Assembly (NCBI GenBank): GCA_003647375.1
Contig: QMMS01000153.1
Location: forward strand, 1 to 10,359
DNA length: 10,359 bases
Origin: Deltaproteobacteria bacterium
GTDB lineage: Bacteria > Desulfobacterota > Desulfobacteria > Desulfobacterales > B30-G6
Direction: 5' to 3'
A program made the translations under genes and the position numbers. The notes beneath the pieces were generated by a model, which did no database searches, was not told where the DNA came from, and was given only the letters and a program-made list of their open reading frames with translations. Each line of letters opens with the position of its first letter. Within the stretch, counting starts at the first letter, position 1. Positions 1-6,848 of this stretch are shown here, piece by piece.

Positions 1-418
1 CTTTTCGGCAATGGTCAATAATCGAAGGCTTCTTTCGTTAATCCTAATAGGAGGTCTTTTCAATTTCGGGTCAATTGCGGAGGAGATGATAACATAAAAT
101 TGCAGCTTTCCAAAAATAGGGTTTGCTGCCTGTGCAACGATGGTATCACAGGTTTCCCAGACCTGGTGACTAGTTGGAGCTAGCCCCCAGTTTTGAAGGA
201 CGGAGAGATTTATTCTTCAGTATAAACGTACTGTCTGTTTTTCATCCTTTCAGCACTGACAACTCCAGTTTCGTAACAATATCCCATACAAAAATCCCAT
301 TCGATTAATACCTTGACCCATTCGATAGCAATTAGTATATTTTTCATCATCTGAACGAAGTCTCAATTTGCCATGATTCTATTATTCCCTCAATCAGGTC
401 TATTGTTGTAAAAAGCAT
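1..418 (-). pseudogene. Decayed 5'-truncated remnant of a family-5 ABC solute-binding protein
   Basis: No intact gene is visible, but the minus strand reads through in pieces. From 350 to 210 a 46-codon frame contains W11, V14, C21, M22, Y24, then SAERM and VYTEE before a stop. These match W412, V415, C422, M423, Y425, TADWM and VYAEG of the solute-binding protein at 6849-8438; the first five have exactly the same spacing. Another frame, stop-free from 216 to 1 and lacking a good start, contains DTIVAQAANPI (compare NKILKEARSEL) and ends KLKRPPIRIN...LTIAEK (compare KLKHGDIATN...FRVAER). The blocks are in the right order, with indels between them and a frameshift near 190-215. The expected C-terminus falls just past the window edge, and nothing matching the N-terminal three quarters exists, because the M19 gene begins 44 bases beyond 418. 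A short 23-codon frame at 418-347 overlaps the next ATG and may be part of the relic. The homology was judged by eye only. Confidence 0.5.
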
Positions 419-434
419 ACATTCTCTCGATAAT
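406..434 (+). promoter_or_regulatory. Candidate sigma-70 promoter for the M19 peptidase gene
   Basis: TTGTAA at 406-411 and GATAAT at 429-434 are separated by 17 bases, matching four of six and five of six positions of the -35 and -10 consensus. A transcript would start near 441, just before a GGAG ribosome-binding site at 451-454 and the ATG at 462. The region is AT-rich, so a chance match is possible. Confidence 0.35.
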
Positions 435-461
435 TCTATTTTAAAGAAATGGAGTATAGCC

Positions 462-1604
462 ATGACTAATATAATCGATAATAACATCGATAAAAGATTT
501 TTTTTAGATTCTGGTGATACGTTATCTTTTTCAAAACCCTCATCTCAATGTCATGGTTCAGCTATAGACCGCCGTCAATTTTTAAACTACACAGGATCTC
601 TGGCGGCAGCAGTACTTTTTAGTAACCTTTTTTCATGCGTATCCTCCCAATTAAAGCCCTTGAAAAATGAAAATATCCTCAAGGGAGTCCTTATCATTGA
701 CGCTCATGCTCATCCTGAAAAAATGTGCAGGGGGCCAGAAAGTCCTTCAATTAAGGACATGCAGTATATAGGGATGGAGGCAAGCTCATTCGCTGCTGTA
801 GGAGATTTGTCATATATAAAACGCCAAAAATTTTCGGAATATAAACGAACTTTTGGACAATTTTATCGCAACCCCCAAAAACTTGTAAAGCATGGCAAAA
901 TAGAACCCGTTCTTTTTGCAGAAGATATTCCTAATTCACTCGGACCTTCGGACCCCCCTGGGGCGATATTTGCTATTGAAGGTGGTGATTGCTTAGAAGG
1001 GAAACCAGAAAATGTTGATGCGTTTTATTACCATGGTGTCAGGATGATTACAGTAGTACATCGCCGGAACAATGAAATTGGTGATAGCATGAACCCAATG
1101 ACAAGAGAATATTGGAACGGGGGATTGACTACCGCTGGTCGAAAAATCATTGAACGAATGCAAGAGCTTGGTATGATGGTGGATGTTGCCCATGCCCACA
1201 AAAAAACTCTTAAACAAATCGCTGAAATAAGCGCAGCTCCTCTTATAGATTCACATACAAATCCAGGCAGTGGTCATAGACAACGTAGCTGGGAGGAGAT
1301 GGAGCAGGTTGCCAAAACCGGTGGTATAATTTGTACATGGCCCCAAGCCTTTCCAAAGCGATCAACTTTTCAAAGTTGGGCAGAAGAAATTTTCAAAATG
1401 AAGCAACGTCTTGGAATTGAACATGTCGCTCTTGGTACGGATGGTGGTGGATTGATCGACTGTGAACTAATACATGGTTATAAAAATATTCGAGAGTTAC
1501 CTTATTTAGCTACGTCTATGCAAAAAATAGGCTTGACTACTGAAGACATCTCAGCATACATGGGGGGGAACTTCTATAGGATTTTTAAGCAATGCGTTGG
1601 ATAA
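462..1604 (+). CDS. Tat-exported peptidase M19 (membrane/renal dipeptidase) family protein
   Basis: A 380-residue protein of the metal-dependent amidohydrolase-fold M19 family, whose members hydrolyse dipeptides, including D-amino-acid-containing ones, with a two-zinc site. An unusually long leader of about 35 residues precedes a twin-arginine motif, DRRQFL (36-41), and a hydrophobic stretch ending LFSC (56-59), so it may be an exported, possibly lipid-anchored protein. Family landmarks in order: DAHAHP (80-85), the metal-bridging Glu in AIEGGD (E173), GLTTAGRKII and GMMVDVAH (H244), PLIDSHTNPG (H265), HR at 272-273, GTD (D327) and the closing GGNFYRIF. The first motif is HxH (H82, H84) where classical members such as human renal dipeptidase have HxD. 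Start: ATG with GGAG seven bases upstream. It is a single-gene unit, opposite in strand to the large operon and more AT-rich than it. Natural substrate unknown; the family call is solid. Confidence 0.88.
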   Translation: MTNIIDNNIDKRFFLDSGDTLSFSKPSSQCHGSAIDRRQFLNYTGSLAAAVLFSNLFSCVSSQLKPLKNENILKGVLIIDAHAHPEKMCRGPESPSIKDMQYIGMEASSFAAVGDLSYIKRQKFSEYKRTFGQFYRNPQKLVKHGKIEPVLFAEDIPNSLGPSDPPGAIFAIEGGDCLEGKPENVDAFYYHGVRMITVVHRRNNEIGDSMNPMTREYWNGGLTTAGRKIIERMQELGMMVDVAHAHKKTLKQIAEISAAPLIDSHTNPGSGHRQRSWEEMEQVAKTGGIICTWPQAFPKRSTFQSWAEEIFKMKQRLGIEHVALGTDGGGLIDCELIHGYKNIRELPYLATSMQKIGLTTEDISAYMGGNFYRIFKQCVG

Positions 1605-2085
1605 AAACTCGCAGGATTCCATAAGGTTATTGGGTGTCCAATATGGGGATATAAGTTCAGATCTGGTGTGGTTTGACGGTGCAGATGTATTGAGAGCATC
1701 TGGCATAAACCGAGCCTAAAAAAAACTGTGATTACATGACATTTCACAATAATAATTGCCACGCTCGCGATTACAGATACCCTATTTCTGACAAAAATGC
1801 AAAAAAGGGCATAACACACAGAAGTGAAGCTGCCCTTCTTCAACAATATATCTTCAAAAAACAATTTTTACGGTGAGGTTTAAATTTCTTGGGTTATGTC
1901 AACTGGTTGATATCAGTTGAGATCCAACCTTCTGTTACATAATCTCAAGTAGAAAGAAATCTCTATCGTTGATCAAGTCTTTGATTTTCACCGACGCAAA
2001 GGAAAGAAGGTTTGAAACGTTAAGCTTTTTCGAAAGCAACAAGAAAACGTGGAAGATATGTTGTGAAGATCACTTCATAAAGTTA
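1605..2085. other. Intergenic region between two convergent genes, no convincing CDS
   Basis: This 481-base AT-rich stretch separates the ends of the M19 gene (plus) and the amidase gene (minus). The open frames crossing it lack ribosome-binding sites and show no recognisable family motif. It holds a terminator-like hairpin at 1805-1837 and a small inverted repeat, TCAACTG at 1899-1905 with CAGTTGA at 1914-1920 (8-base loop), of unknown role. A plus-strand frame from about 1597 to 1719 stays open without a start and could be a relic or chance. Confidence 0.5.
1805..1837 (-). terminator. Candidate rho-independent terminator of the minus-strand operon
   Basis: AAGGGCA (1805-1811) and TGCCCTT (1831-1837) form a perfect 7-bp stem around a 19-base loop. 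Read on the minus strand, the stem can be extended by a G.U and further A-U pairs and runs into a tract of six T's (complement of 1801-1806). It lies about 250 bases beyond the amidase stop codon, the right side to end that operon. The T-tract sits mainly on the minus strand, so it is a poorer terminator for the M19 gene. The long loop and short stem make it a moderate candidate. Confidence 0.4.
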
Positions 2086-3390
2086 TTAGATAGCCATCAA
2101 TTTTTCGATATTTGCTGCAACGCTAAGAAGATTTTCATCCTGCATAAATTGACCAATAATCTGCAAGCCAAAGGGCAGACTTTTTTCCGATTTACCACAA
2201 GGAATGCTCACCACAGGAACGCCGGCATGGGTCCATGGTAGGTTCATGATCCAATCTCCAGTGGAATCGAGTCCTTGTGGCGCCGGTCCGGTGGCAGCAG
2301 GTGCGATAAAAGCTGTAATACCATGATGTTTCATGGTTGCCATCATACGCTGTCGCAGATCAATCCGGACGACACGATATTTCTCGAGTGTCGCGGCGTC
2401 ATGCTTTTTCCCTCTCAGAATCGATTGACGATTACCCTCGCTGTATAGGCCATCATACATTTTAAACCACGCTGCGTGTACGGCGGCAAATTCGCCATCT
2501 GCCAGATTCAAGTTTGCCTCTTCGACAAAGGCCATATCATCCAGGAATTCAATCGATTTTATGCCTGCACCAGCCTCTGCCAACACATCGCATACACCGT
2601 AAAAATGATTCAAGGCTTCATTGCCAGCCCTCTCGAGATAGGGCCCATTTGGAATACCCAGAACTGGTTTAGTGAATGCTGTCGCACCCTGCCAGCCCTC
2701 TATCAGAACAGACGCTGCAGCGGTCGCACCTGCAATATCAGATGCAAAAATTCCAACAGTGTCAAGCGACGGAGCCAACGGGATGACACCATCTGTCGGG
2801 ATCCTTTCATAGCTTGGTTTAAAGCCAACTACCCCGCAGAATGCAGCAGGCCGGATTACCGACCCCACGGTTTGTGTCCCCAATGCCAAGGGGCACAAAC
2901 CCGCGGCCACAGCTGCGGCCGAACCGCTACTGGATCCACCAGGTGTATGCTCTAAATGATGTGGGTTGCGCGTCGGCCCCGGCCCTTCGTTCGCAAACTG
3001 AACAGTTACTGTCTTACCTAATATGATAGCACCTACATTTTTCAACCTCTGAACAGCCGTAGCCTCCGAACCACCTATCACATCCGGAGGGAGGCCACTT
3101 CCCCCACAAGTTGGAAATCCCTCTACATGAATGATGTCTTTAACACCCACAAGAATCCCAAAAAGTACCGGTCGAGAATCCGGTTCAGGATATGTCTCAT
3201 ACAGATTTTCAAAGGTATTTCGAAGTCGTTTGAACGGCAGTATTGATTCCTTTACAAAAGCATGAACCTGTGGCTCCCATTTGTGAAAAGTTTGTTCCAG
3301 CGATTCCACATAGTCCAGAGCAAACTGCAGGCTTCCTGTTCGAAGAGCCTTGGACAGGCTGGAAAAATCGACAGGTGTTTGATCGGTCAT
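2086..3390 (-). CDS. Amidase-signature family hydrolase
   Basis: A Ser-cisSer-Lys amidase-signature enzyme of 434 residues from the preferred ATG at 3390, hydrolysing C-N bonds of carboxamides (GatA, allophanate hydrolase and fatty acid amide hydrolase are relatives). An in-frame TTG at 3411 would add seven residues but has no ribosome-binding site in front. Residues counted from that TTG: catalytic Lys91 in GVKDIIHVEG, the cis-Ser in PGGSSSGSAAAVAAG (S160), and the nucleophile S184 in GTQTVGSVIRPAAFCG. The 24-residue interval equals that of GatA (154/178). The usual GTDTGGSIR is replaced by GTQTVGSVIR, a variant I associate with non-GatA amidases. No signal peptide or membrane segment is visible, so it is probably cytoplasmic. 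It is the last gene of the operon, 73 bases after the corrinoid protein stop (52 if the TTG is used). No gatB or gatC is nearby, which argues against the tRNA amidotransferase. Substrate unknown. Confidence 0.88.
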   Translation of the reverse strand: MTDQTPVDFSSLSKALRTGSLQFALDYVESLEQTFHKWEPQVHAFVKESILPFKRLRNTFENLYETYPEPDSRPVLFGILVGVKDIIHVEGFPTCGGSGLPPDVIGGSEATAVQRLKNVGAIILGKTVTVQFANEGPGPTRNPHHLEHTPGGSSSGSAAAVAAGLCPLALGTQTVGSVIRPAAFCGVVGFKPSYERIPTDGVIPLAPSLDTVGIFASDIAGATAAASVLIEGWQGATAFTKPVLGIPNGPYLERAGNEALNHFYGVCDVLAEAGAGIKSIEFLDDMAFVEEANLNLADGEFAAVHAAWFKMYDGLYSEGNRQSILRGKKHDAATLEKYRVVRIDLRQRMMATMKHHGITAFIAPAATGPAPQGLDSTGDWIMNLPWTHAGVPVVSIPCGKSEKSLPFGLQIIGQFMQDENLLSVAANIEKLMAI

Positions 3391-3463
3391 AGTTAATTCT
3401 TTGTCACTCAACAGGGTTTCTGTTTTGATTTATAGCACAGAGATTTTGGATTTAGGTCGCGTA

Positions 3464-4099
3464 CTATGAGAGCAACGCTTTGGCTTTCTCCGATGCTGCT
3501 GCAGCATTAGCGCCATAAGCATCGGCCCCAATCTTATCCACAAAATCTTGCGTAACCGGTGCGCCACCGGCCATGATTTTCACCTGGTCGCGGATTCCCG
3601 CTTCTTTGAGGGCCTTGATGGTCTCTTCCATTTTCGGCATGGTTGTTGTCAGCAGCGCCGACATCCCGATGATTTGAGGCTGATGTTCCTTGACAGCATC
3701 CACAAAAGCTTGCGGGCTGATGTTTGTCCCTATATCGATGACCTTGAACCCTGCACCCTGCAGCAGCATTGCCACAAGGTTCTTGCCGATATCATGCAAA
3801 TCACCCTCCACCGTACCGATAATCACTTTTCCAGCACCTGCAGCATCTTTATCAGACAACAGCGGTTTAAGAATGTCCATGGCACCGTGCATCGTGCGTG
3901 CGCACAATAGAACTTCCGGGATAAACATGTCTCCAGCCTTGAACCTCTTTCCCACGATATCCATACCGGCTAAAAGGCCGTTGTCCAAAACCTGGCGGGC
4001 GCTCGCACCTTTGTCCAGTACCTGTTGGGTCAGATTCTTGACTCTCGCTTCGTTTCCTGCAATGAGTTCCTTGGCCATTTCTGTAAATAGTTCTTCCAT
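3464..4099 (-). CDS. Corrinoid (cobalamin-binding) methyl-carrier protein, MtbC/MttC-like
   Basis: A 211-residue corrinoid protein like those that carry a methyl group on cobalt between a substrate methyltransferase and a second methyltransferase (MtaC, MtbC, MttC family). Residues 1-85 form the helical cap domain, with the conserved GKRFKAGDMFIPEVLLCART (50-69). The B12-binding domain follows, with DLHDIG (100-105), whose His102 is the expected lower axial cobalt ligand, then MSALLTTTMPKM (146-157) and GGAP...GAD.YGANA (178-198). Length and domain order are normal for the family. The start is supported by AGGAG about eight bases before the ATG. It sits between tcuB (35-base gap) and the amidase. 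No partner methyltransferase (MttB, MtaB or MtbB type), MtbA or RamA-like activator is encoded in this window, so its reaction is not known from context. Confidence 0.93.
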   Translation of the reverse strand: MEELFTEMAKELIAGNEARVKNLTQQVLDKGASARQVLDNGLLAGMDIVGKRFKAGDMFIPEVLLCARTMHGAMDILKPLLSDKDAAGAGKVIIGTVEGDLHDIGKNLVAMLLQGAGFKVIDIGTNISPQAFVDAVKEHQPQIIGMSALLTTTMPKMEETIKALKEAGIRDQVKIMAGGAPVTQDFVDKIGADAYGANAAAASEKAKALLS

Positions 4100-4134
4100 T
4101 TCATCTTCTCCTGTTTATCAATTGCATCTGCATC

Positions 4135-5238
4135 TTATAATTTCGCTTGCATCTGTTCGTCTGCATTTTTTACCAGTGCGGCATAACGAAAGATTGCATG
4201 AATAAATTTTCCATAGGGCGCCGTCAGAAAAAAGCCGGCCACACAACCGAGATGCACCGCCAAAAGCGTTCCCATTGCGGATGTCTCTCTGAAAACAAGT
4301 AGGATTAATCCTGTTAGGCTTACCATAAAGAGCAGTATCAAAAACCCGAGATCCATCGCCACCGATTTACCAGTTTGCGGCACCCTGTCCAGTTTTATCT
4401 TCAGATACAGGGACCCCGATGTTCCAAACAAAATGGAAATCCCACCGACAATCCCTAGGATGACCGGCAGACTGAAAAATGGATAGGGGGGGGTTTGTTG
4501 CAAAATATGTTCGTAAAATGCCGCCATAACCGTTGCACCAAAACATGACGCCAGACCGTAGAACGCCAGATGATGCAACCATCGTCGTGCCATGCTGAAT
4601 TGTTCGTCCGGGTAGTTGCATCCCAGCCCTCCTCCCTCGAGATATTTCAGTCGCAGCACATCGGTTAATGCGATAACATGGGCCCGTAGATTCAGAAAAC
4701 CCATTAGGCTTCCGCCGGTCCTGTGCCAGAATGTCTCAAACTCTTTTACCAACACGAAAATTACTACCAAGACAACCATCGCTGAAACAGCAACTATTGC
4801 TATATAGGGAATTACTTTGTAGAATGCTGCACTGCCAGTATGGATTGAAAACACAATTTCCTTTCCCTGGAACATGAACATTGCCCCGAAGATGACGATA
4901 ATACTCACCAGGGTTGCCAACACAACAGTCAATACATTTCGTTTAAATAGCCCTTTGAATCCATTTGGCCAACAGAATTCCCGATAAGTCTCCAAGCGAA
5001 GTTCCGCCATGGTCTTGGGGATGTTCAATTCAAATTCATGCGGCGGTGCATATTGGCATGCATAGTAACAGTCGCGGCAGTTATGGCACAAATTGGCCAT
5101 ATAGTTCAAATCTTGCCCGGAAAAGGTCCTGCGCAGCTCCATGGCCGGAAATACCGCGCAATACCCTTCGCAATAGCGGCAGGCATTGCAGAATGTCATC
5201 ACCCGCTGCACTTCTTTAGCTGCTATACTCAAGGGCAT
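4135..5238 (-). CDS. tcuB: TcuB-like FeS/membrane electron-transfer protein
   Basis: A 367-residue homolog of tricarballylate utilisation protein B (CitB type), which reoxidises the FADH2 of TcuA and passes electrons into the membrane. The N-terminal domain has two [4Fe-4S] motifs: C17, C20, C23, C27 and C51, C54, C57, C61 (counted from the ATG at 5238). About six membrane segments follow, near 101-122, 142-164, 221-244, 253-279, 296-316 and 324-340. Several His residues in or next to them (222, 223, 244, 329) could bind heme b. I chose the ATG at 5238 over a TTG at 5271 because AGGAGG lies nine bases before it. The gene overlaps the end of tcuA by 23 bases, so the two are probably translationally coupled and form one complex. 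The family is clear; that the substrate is tricarballylate is only inferred from the name. Confidence 0.9.
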   Translation of the reverse strand: MPLSIAAKEVQRVMTFCNACRYCEGYCAVFPAMELRRTFSGQDLNYMANLCHNCRDCYYACQYAPPHEFELNIPKTMAELRLETYREFCWPNGFKGLFKRNVLTVVLATLVSIIVIFGAMFMFQGKEIVFSIHTGSAAFYKVIPYIAIVAVSAMVVLVVIFVLVKEFETFWHRTGGSLMGFLNLRAHVIALTDVLRLKYLEGGGLGCNYPDEQFSMARRWLHHLAFYGLASCFGATVMAAFYEHILQQTPPYPFFSLPVILGIVGGISILFGTSGSLYLKIKLDRVPQTGKSVAMDLGFLILLFMVSLTGLILLVFRETSAMGTLLAVHLGCVAGFFLTAPYGKFIHAIFRYAALVKNADEQMQAKL

Positions 5239-6655
5239 GGTCGGCCGCCTCCTTTCCCGCAATCCGGCCAAACACAGTTCCGATAGTCATACCGAATCCG
5301 GCCATGTACCCCTTGCCTAAGATGTTCCCGGACATGATTTCGCCGGCGGCAAACATGTTGGTAGCTAAATTTCCACCTTGCATCATGATCTGTGCCCTGT
5401 CGTTCACGCGGACCCCGAGGTAGGTAAAGGTGATGCCTGGCCGCAGGGGGTAGCCGTAAAATGGCGGCCGGTCAATCGGTCGTGCCCAGTGGCTTTTAGG
5501 GGGATCCAGGCCGGCCGTTCGGCAATCATCCAGTGTGCCGGGATCAAAGGATCCTTCCTGGACAGAAGCATTGAAATTAGCCACAGTTTTTTCGAGCATG
5601 GACGAAGATAGGCTCAGTTTCCCGGCCAGCTCCTGAATCGATTCCGCTTCAAACGGCTTAAATACCGAAGGCATGAACAGATCGATGGATTTGGAATCGA
5701 TGATGGAATAGGCGATCTGGTCTTCCTGCCGGGCAACCAGACGTCCCCATATTGCATAGCGTTTGGGCCAGAAATTTTCACCTTCGTCATAAAACCGATT
5801 GGCAAACTTGTTGACCGTGATGCCGAAGGGAACACAGTCGAGCCGTGTGACGATCCCGCCGTCAAATCTGGGGGAGCGTGCATCGACGGCAACAGCATGG
5901 CACTGCTTTGGGTCACCCACAGATTCAGCACCGTTGTCCAGCAGGACTTTTAGCATACGTCCTTTGTCATAAGGAGTGCCTCTTATAATAAAATTTGATG
6001 CGGCCTCCCCCCAGTACTGTTTCAGCCAGGCAATGTCGGCCTGAAAACCACCGGATGCAATCACAACCGATCTTGCTTGAATATGTCTATCAATGTGATC
6101 TGACTTGACACGTGCGGAGACAAATCTGCCGTCTTTTATTTCAAGGTCGTACACATGGGATTCATAGAATATATTGACCCCGATCTTTTCAGCCCTTGAA
6201 TAGTACGCATTCATCAAGGCTTTGCCGCCGCCCAGGAAAAAAGCGTTGGTCCTGGCCAGATGAAGCGTCCCGCGCATGGAAGGTTGAAACCGGCACCCAT
6301 GTTGCTCCATCCAGATCCCAAGTTCTTCTGATTGTCTAATGGTGTGGCGTGCGAGTCGTTCATCGGTATTGCCTTCGGTAACCTGCAGAAGATCTTTCCA
6401 AAACTCGTCCTCCAGGTAGGGTCCGTTCAGGTATTCGTTACCCTTATTATGAACATATCGCAGGTTGCGGGTGTGACGACTGTTGCCACCCCTGAAGTGT
6501 TTGGGGGCTCCCTCGAGCAGCATGACCGCAGCACCTGATTCTCTGGCCGTTATTGCAGCGCAGAGCGCAGCATTACCACCACCGATGACCAGAACATCAA
6601 TTATTTCTTGCGAATCATCATCAGGATAGGTAACAGGTGCCATTTGAATTCCCAT
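5216..6655 (-). CDS. tcuA: TcuA-like FAD-dependent dehydrogenase (FAD_binding_2 family)
   Basis: A 479-residue flavoprotein of the succinate dehydrogenase/fumarate reductase superfamily, closest by motif and partner gene to tricarballylate dehydrogenase TcuA (tricarballylate to cis-aconitate); the N-terminal half of CobZ is a relative. The dinucleotide-binding fold is VLVIGGGNAALCAAITA (21-37), with the FAD ribose Glu at E48. RGGNSRHTRN (55-64) is typical of TcuA. ASGGF is at 200-204, and the C-terminal FAD-binding stretch runs from FAAGEI (435-440) through GNILGKGYMAGFGMTIG (443-459). There is no signal peptide, so it should act on the cytoplasmic face together with TcuB. The ATG at 6655 has a weak ribosome-binding site; a second ATG four codons in (6643) has GGGA six bases upstream and is a real alternative. 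It is preceded by 193 non-coding bases with a strong hairpin. The substrate could be another dicarboxylate or tricarboxylate. Confidence 0.88.
   Translation of the reverse strand: MGIQMAPVTYPDDDSQEIIDVLVIGGGNAALCAAITARESGAAVMLLEGAPKHFRGGNSRHTRNLRYVHNKGNEYLNGPYLEDEFWKDLLQVTEGNTDERLARHTIRQSEELGIWMEQHGCRFQPSMRGTLHLARTNAFFLGGGKALMNAYYSRAEKIGVNIFYESHVYDLEIKDGRFVSARVKSDHIDRHIQARSVVIASGGFQADIAWLKQYWGEAASNFIIRGTPYDKGRMLKVLLDNGAESVGDPKQCHAVAVDARSPRFDGGIVTRLDCVPFGITVNKFANRFYDEGENFWPKRYAIWGRLVARQEDQIAYSIIDSKSIDLFMPSVFKPFEAESIQELAGKLSLSSSMLEKTVANFNASVQEGSFDPGTLDDCRTAGLDPPKSHWARPIDRPPFYGYPLRPGITFTYLGVRVNDRAQIMMQGGNLATNMFAAGEIMSGNILGKGYMAGFGMTIGTVFGRIAGKEAADHALEYSS
5248..5253 (-). promoter_or_regulatory. 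Ribosome-binding site of tcuB inside tcuA
   Basis: AGGAGG on the minus strand, nine bases before the ATG at 5238 and within the last codons of tcuA. It decides the tcuB start against the upstream in-frame TTG at 5271, which would place this sequence inside the coding region. Confidence 0.7.
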
Positions 6656-6755
6656 CTAACCGCAATCATAAAGCCCACGAAAAAAACTCATCACTCTGTA
6701 CAAAATCGGACTATAGGGGTGCAGCTATTTGAATAATCCCATAATGCCCTACAAT

Positions 6756-6790
6756 ACCTTTCTCGCTATTCAAATAATAGCGAGAAAGGT
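6756..6790 (-). promoter_or_regulatory. Perfect 15-bp intercistronic hairpin between solute-binding protein and tcuA
   Basis: ACCTTTCTCGCTATT (6756-6770) and its exact reverse complement (6776-6790) flank a 5-base loop. The hairpin lies 58 bases after the solute-binding protein stop and about 100 bases before tcuA. Neither strand has a T-tract after it, so it is not a textbook terminator. It may be a 3'-end stabiliser, a processing site or a partial terminator that sets a higher level of the upstream gene. TATTTGAATA at 6726-6735 is the reverse complement of 6767-6776 in the loop and inner arms, so an alternative pairing is possible. Confidence 0.6.
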
Positions 6791-6848
6791 TGGTTGTCTG
6801 TATGAAATTTCTAGAATTTTTTCAGCATCAATGATAGAATGAATACTC

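Noticed and set aside
1597..1719. Plus-strand frame open from the M19 tail to a stop at 1719, with a protein-like stretch (LLGVQYGDISSDLVWF)
   Set aside because: No start with a ribosome-binding site and no family I can name; it may be a relic or chance, so it is mentioned only in the intergenic entry.
1574..1864. Minus-strand open frame of 96 codons crossing the M19 gene end
   Set aside because: No ribosome-binding site, no recognisable motif, a composition typical of non-coding AT-rich DNA, and it contains the terminator-like hairpin.
1899..1920. Inverted repeat TCAACTG/CAGTTGA as an operator or attachment site
   Set aside because: Only seven base pairs, overlaps an alternative pairing with 1925-1929, and no regulator or integrase is nearby.
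1969..2241. Plus-strand 90-codon frame starting with TTG
   Set aside because: More than half lies antisense to the amidase 3' end, there is no ribosome-binding site, and the remaining part shows no domain.
6707..6720. TATAGT on the minus strand as a -10 box for a separate tcuA promoter
   Set aside because: No acceptable -35 element at 16-18 bases; the hairpin and co-orientation fit read-through transcription at least as well.
6805..6823. Near-palindrome around TTCTAGAA with A/T flanks after the solute-binding protein stop
   Set aside because: The arms are almost entirely A and T, have a mismatch and no loop; such symmetry is common by chance in AT-rich spacers.
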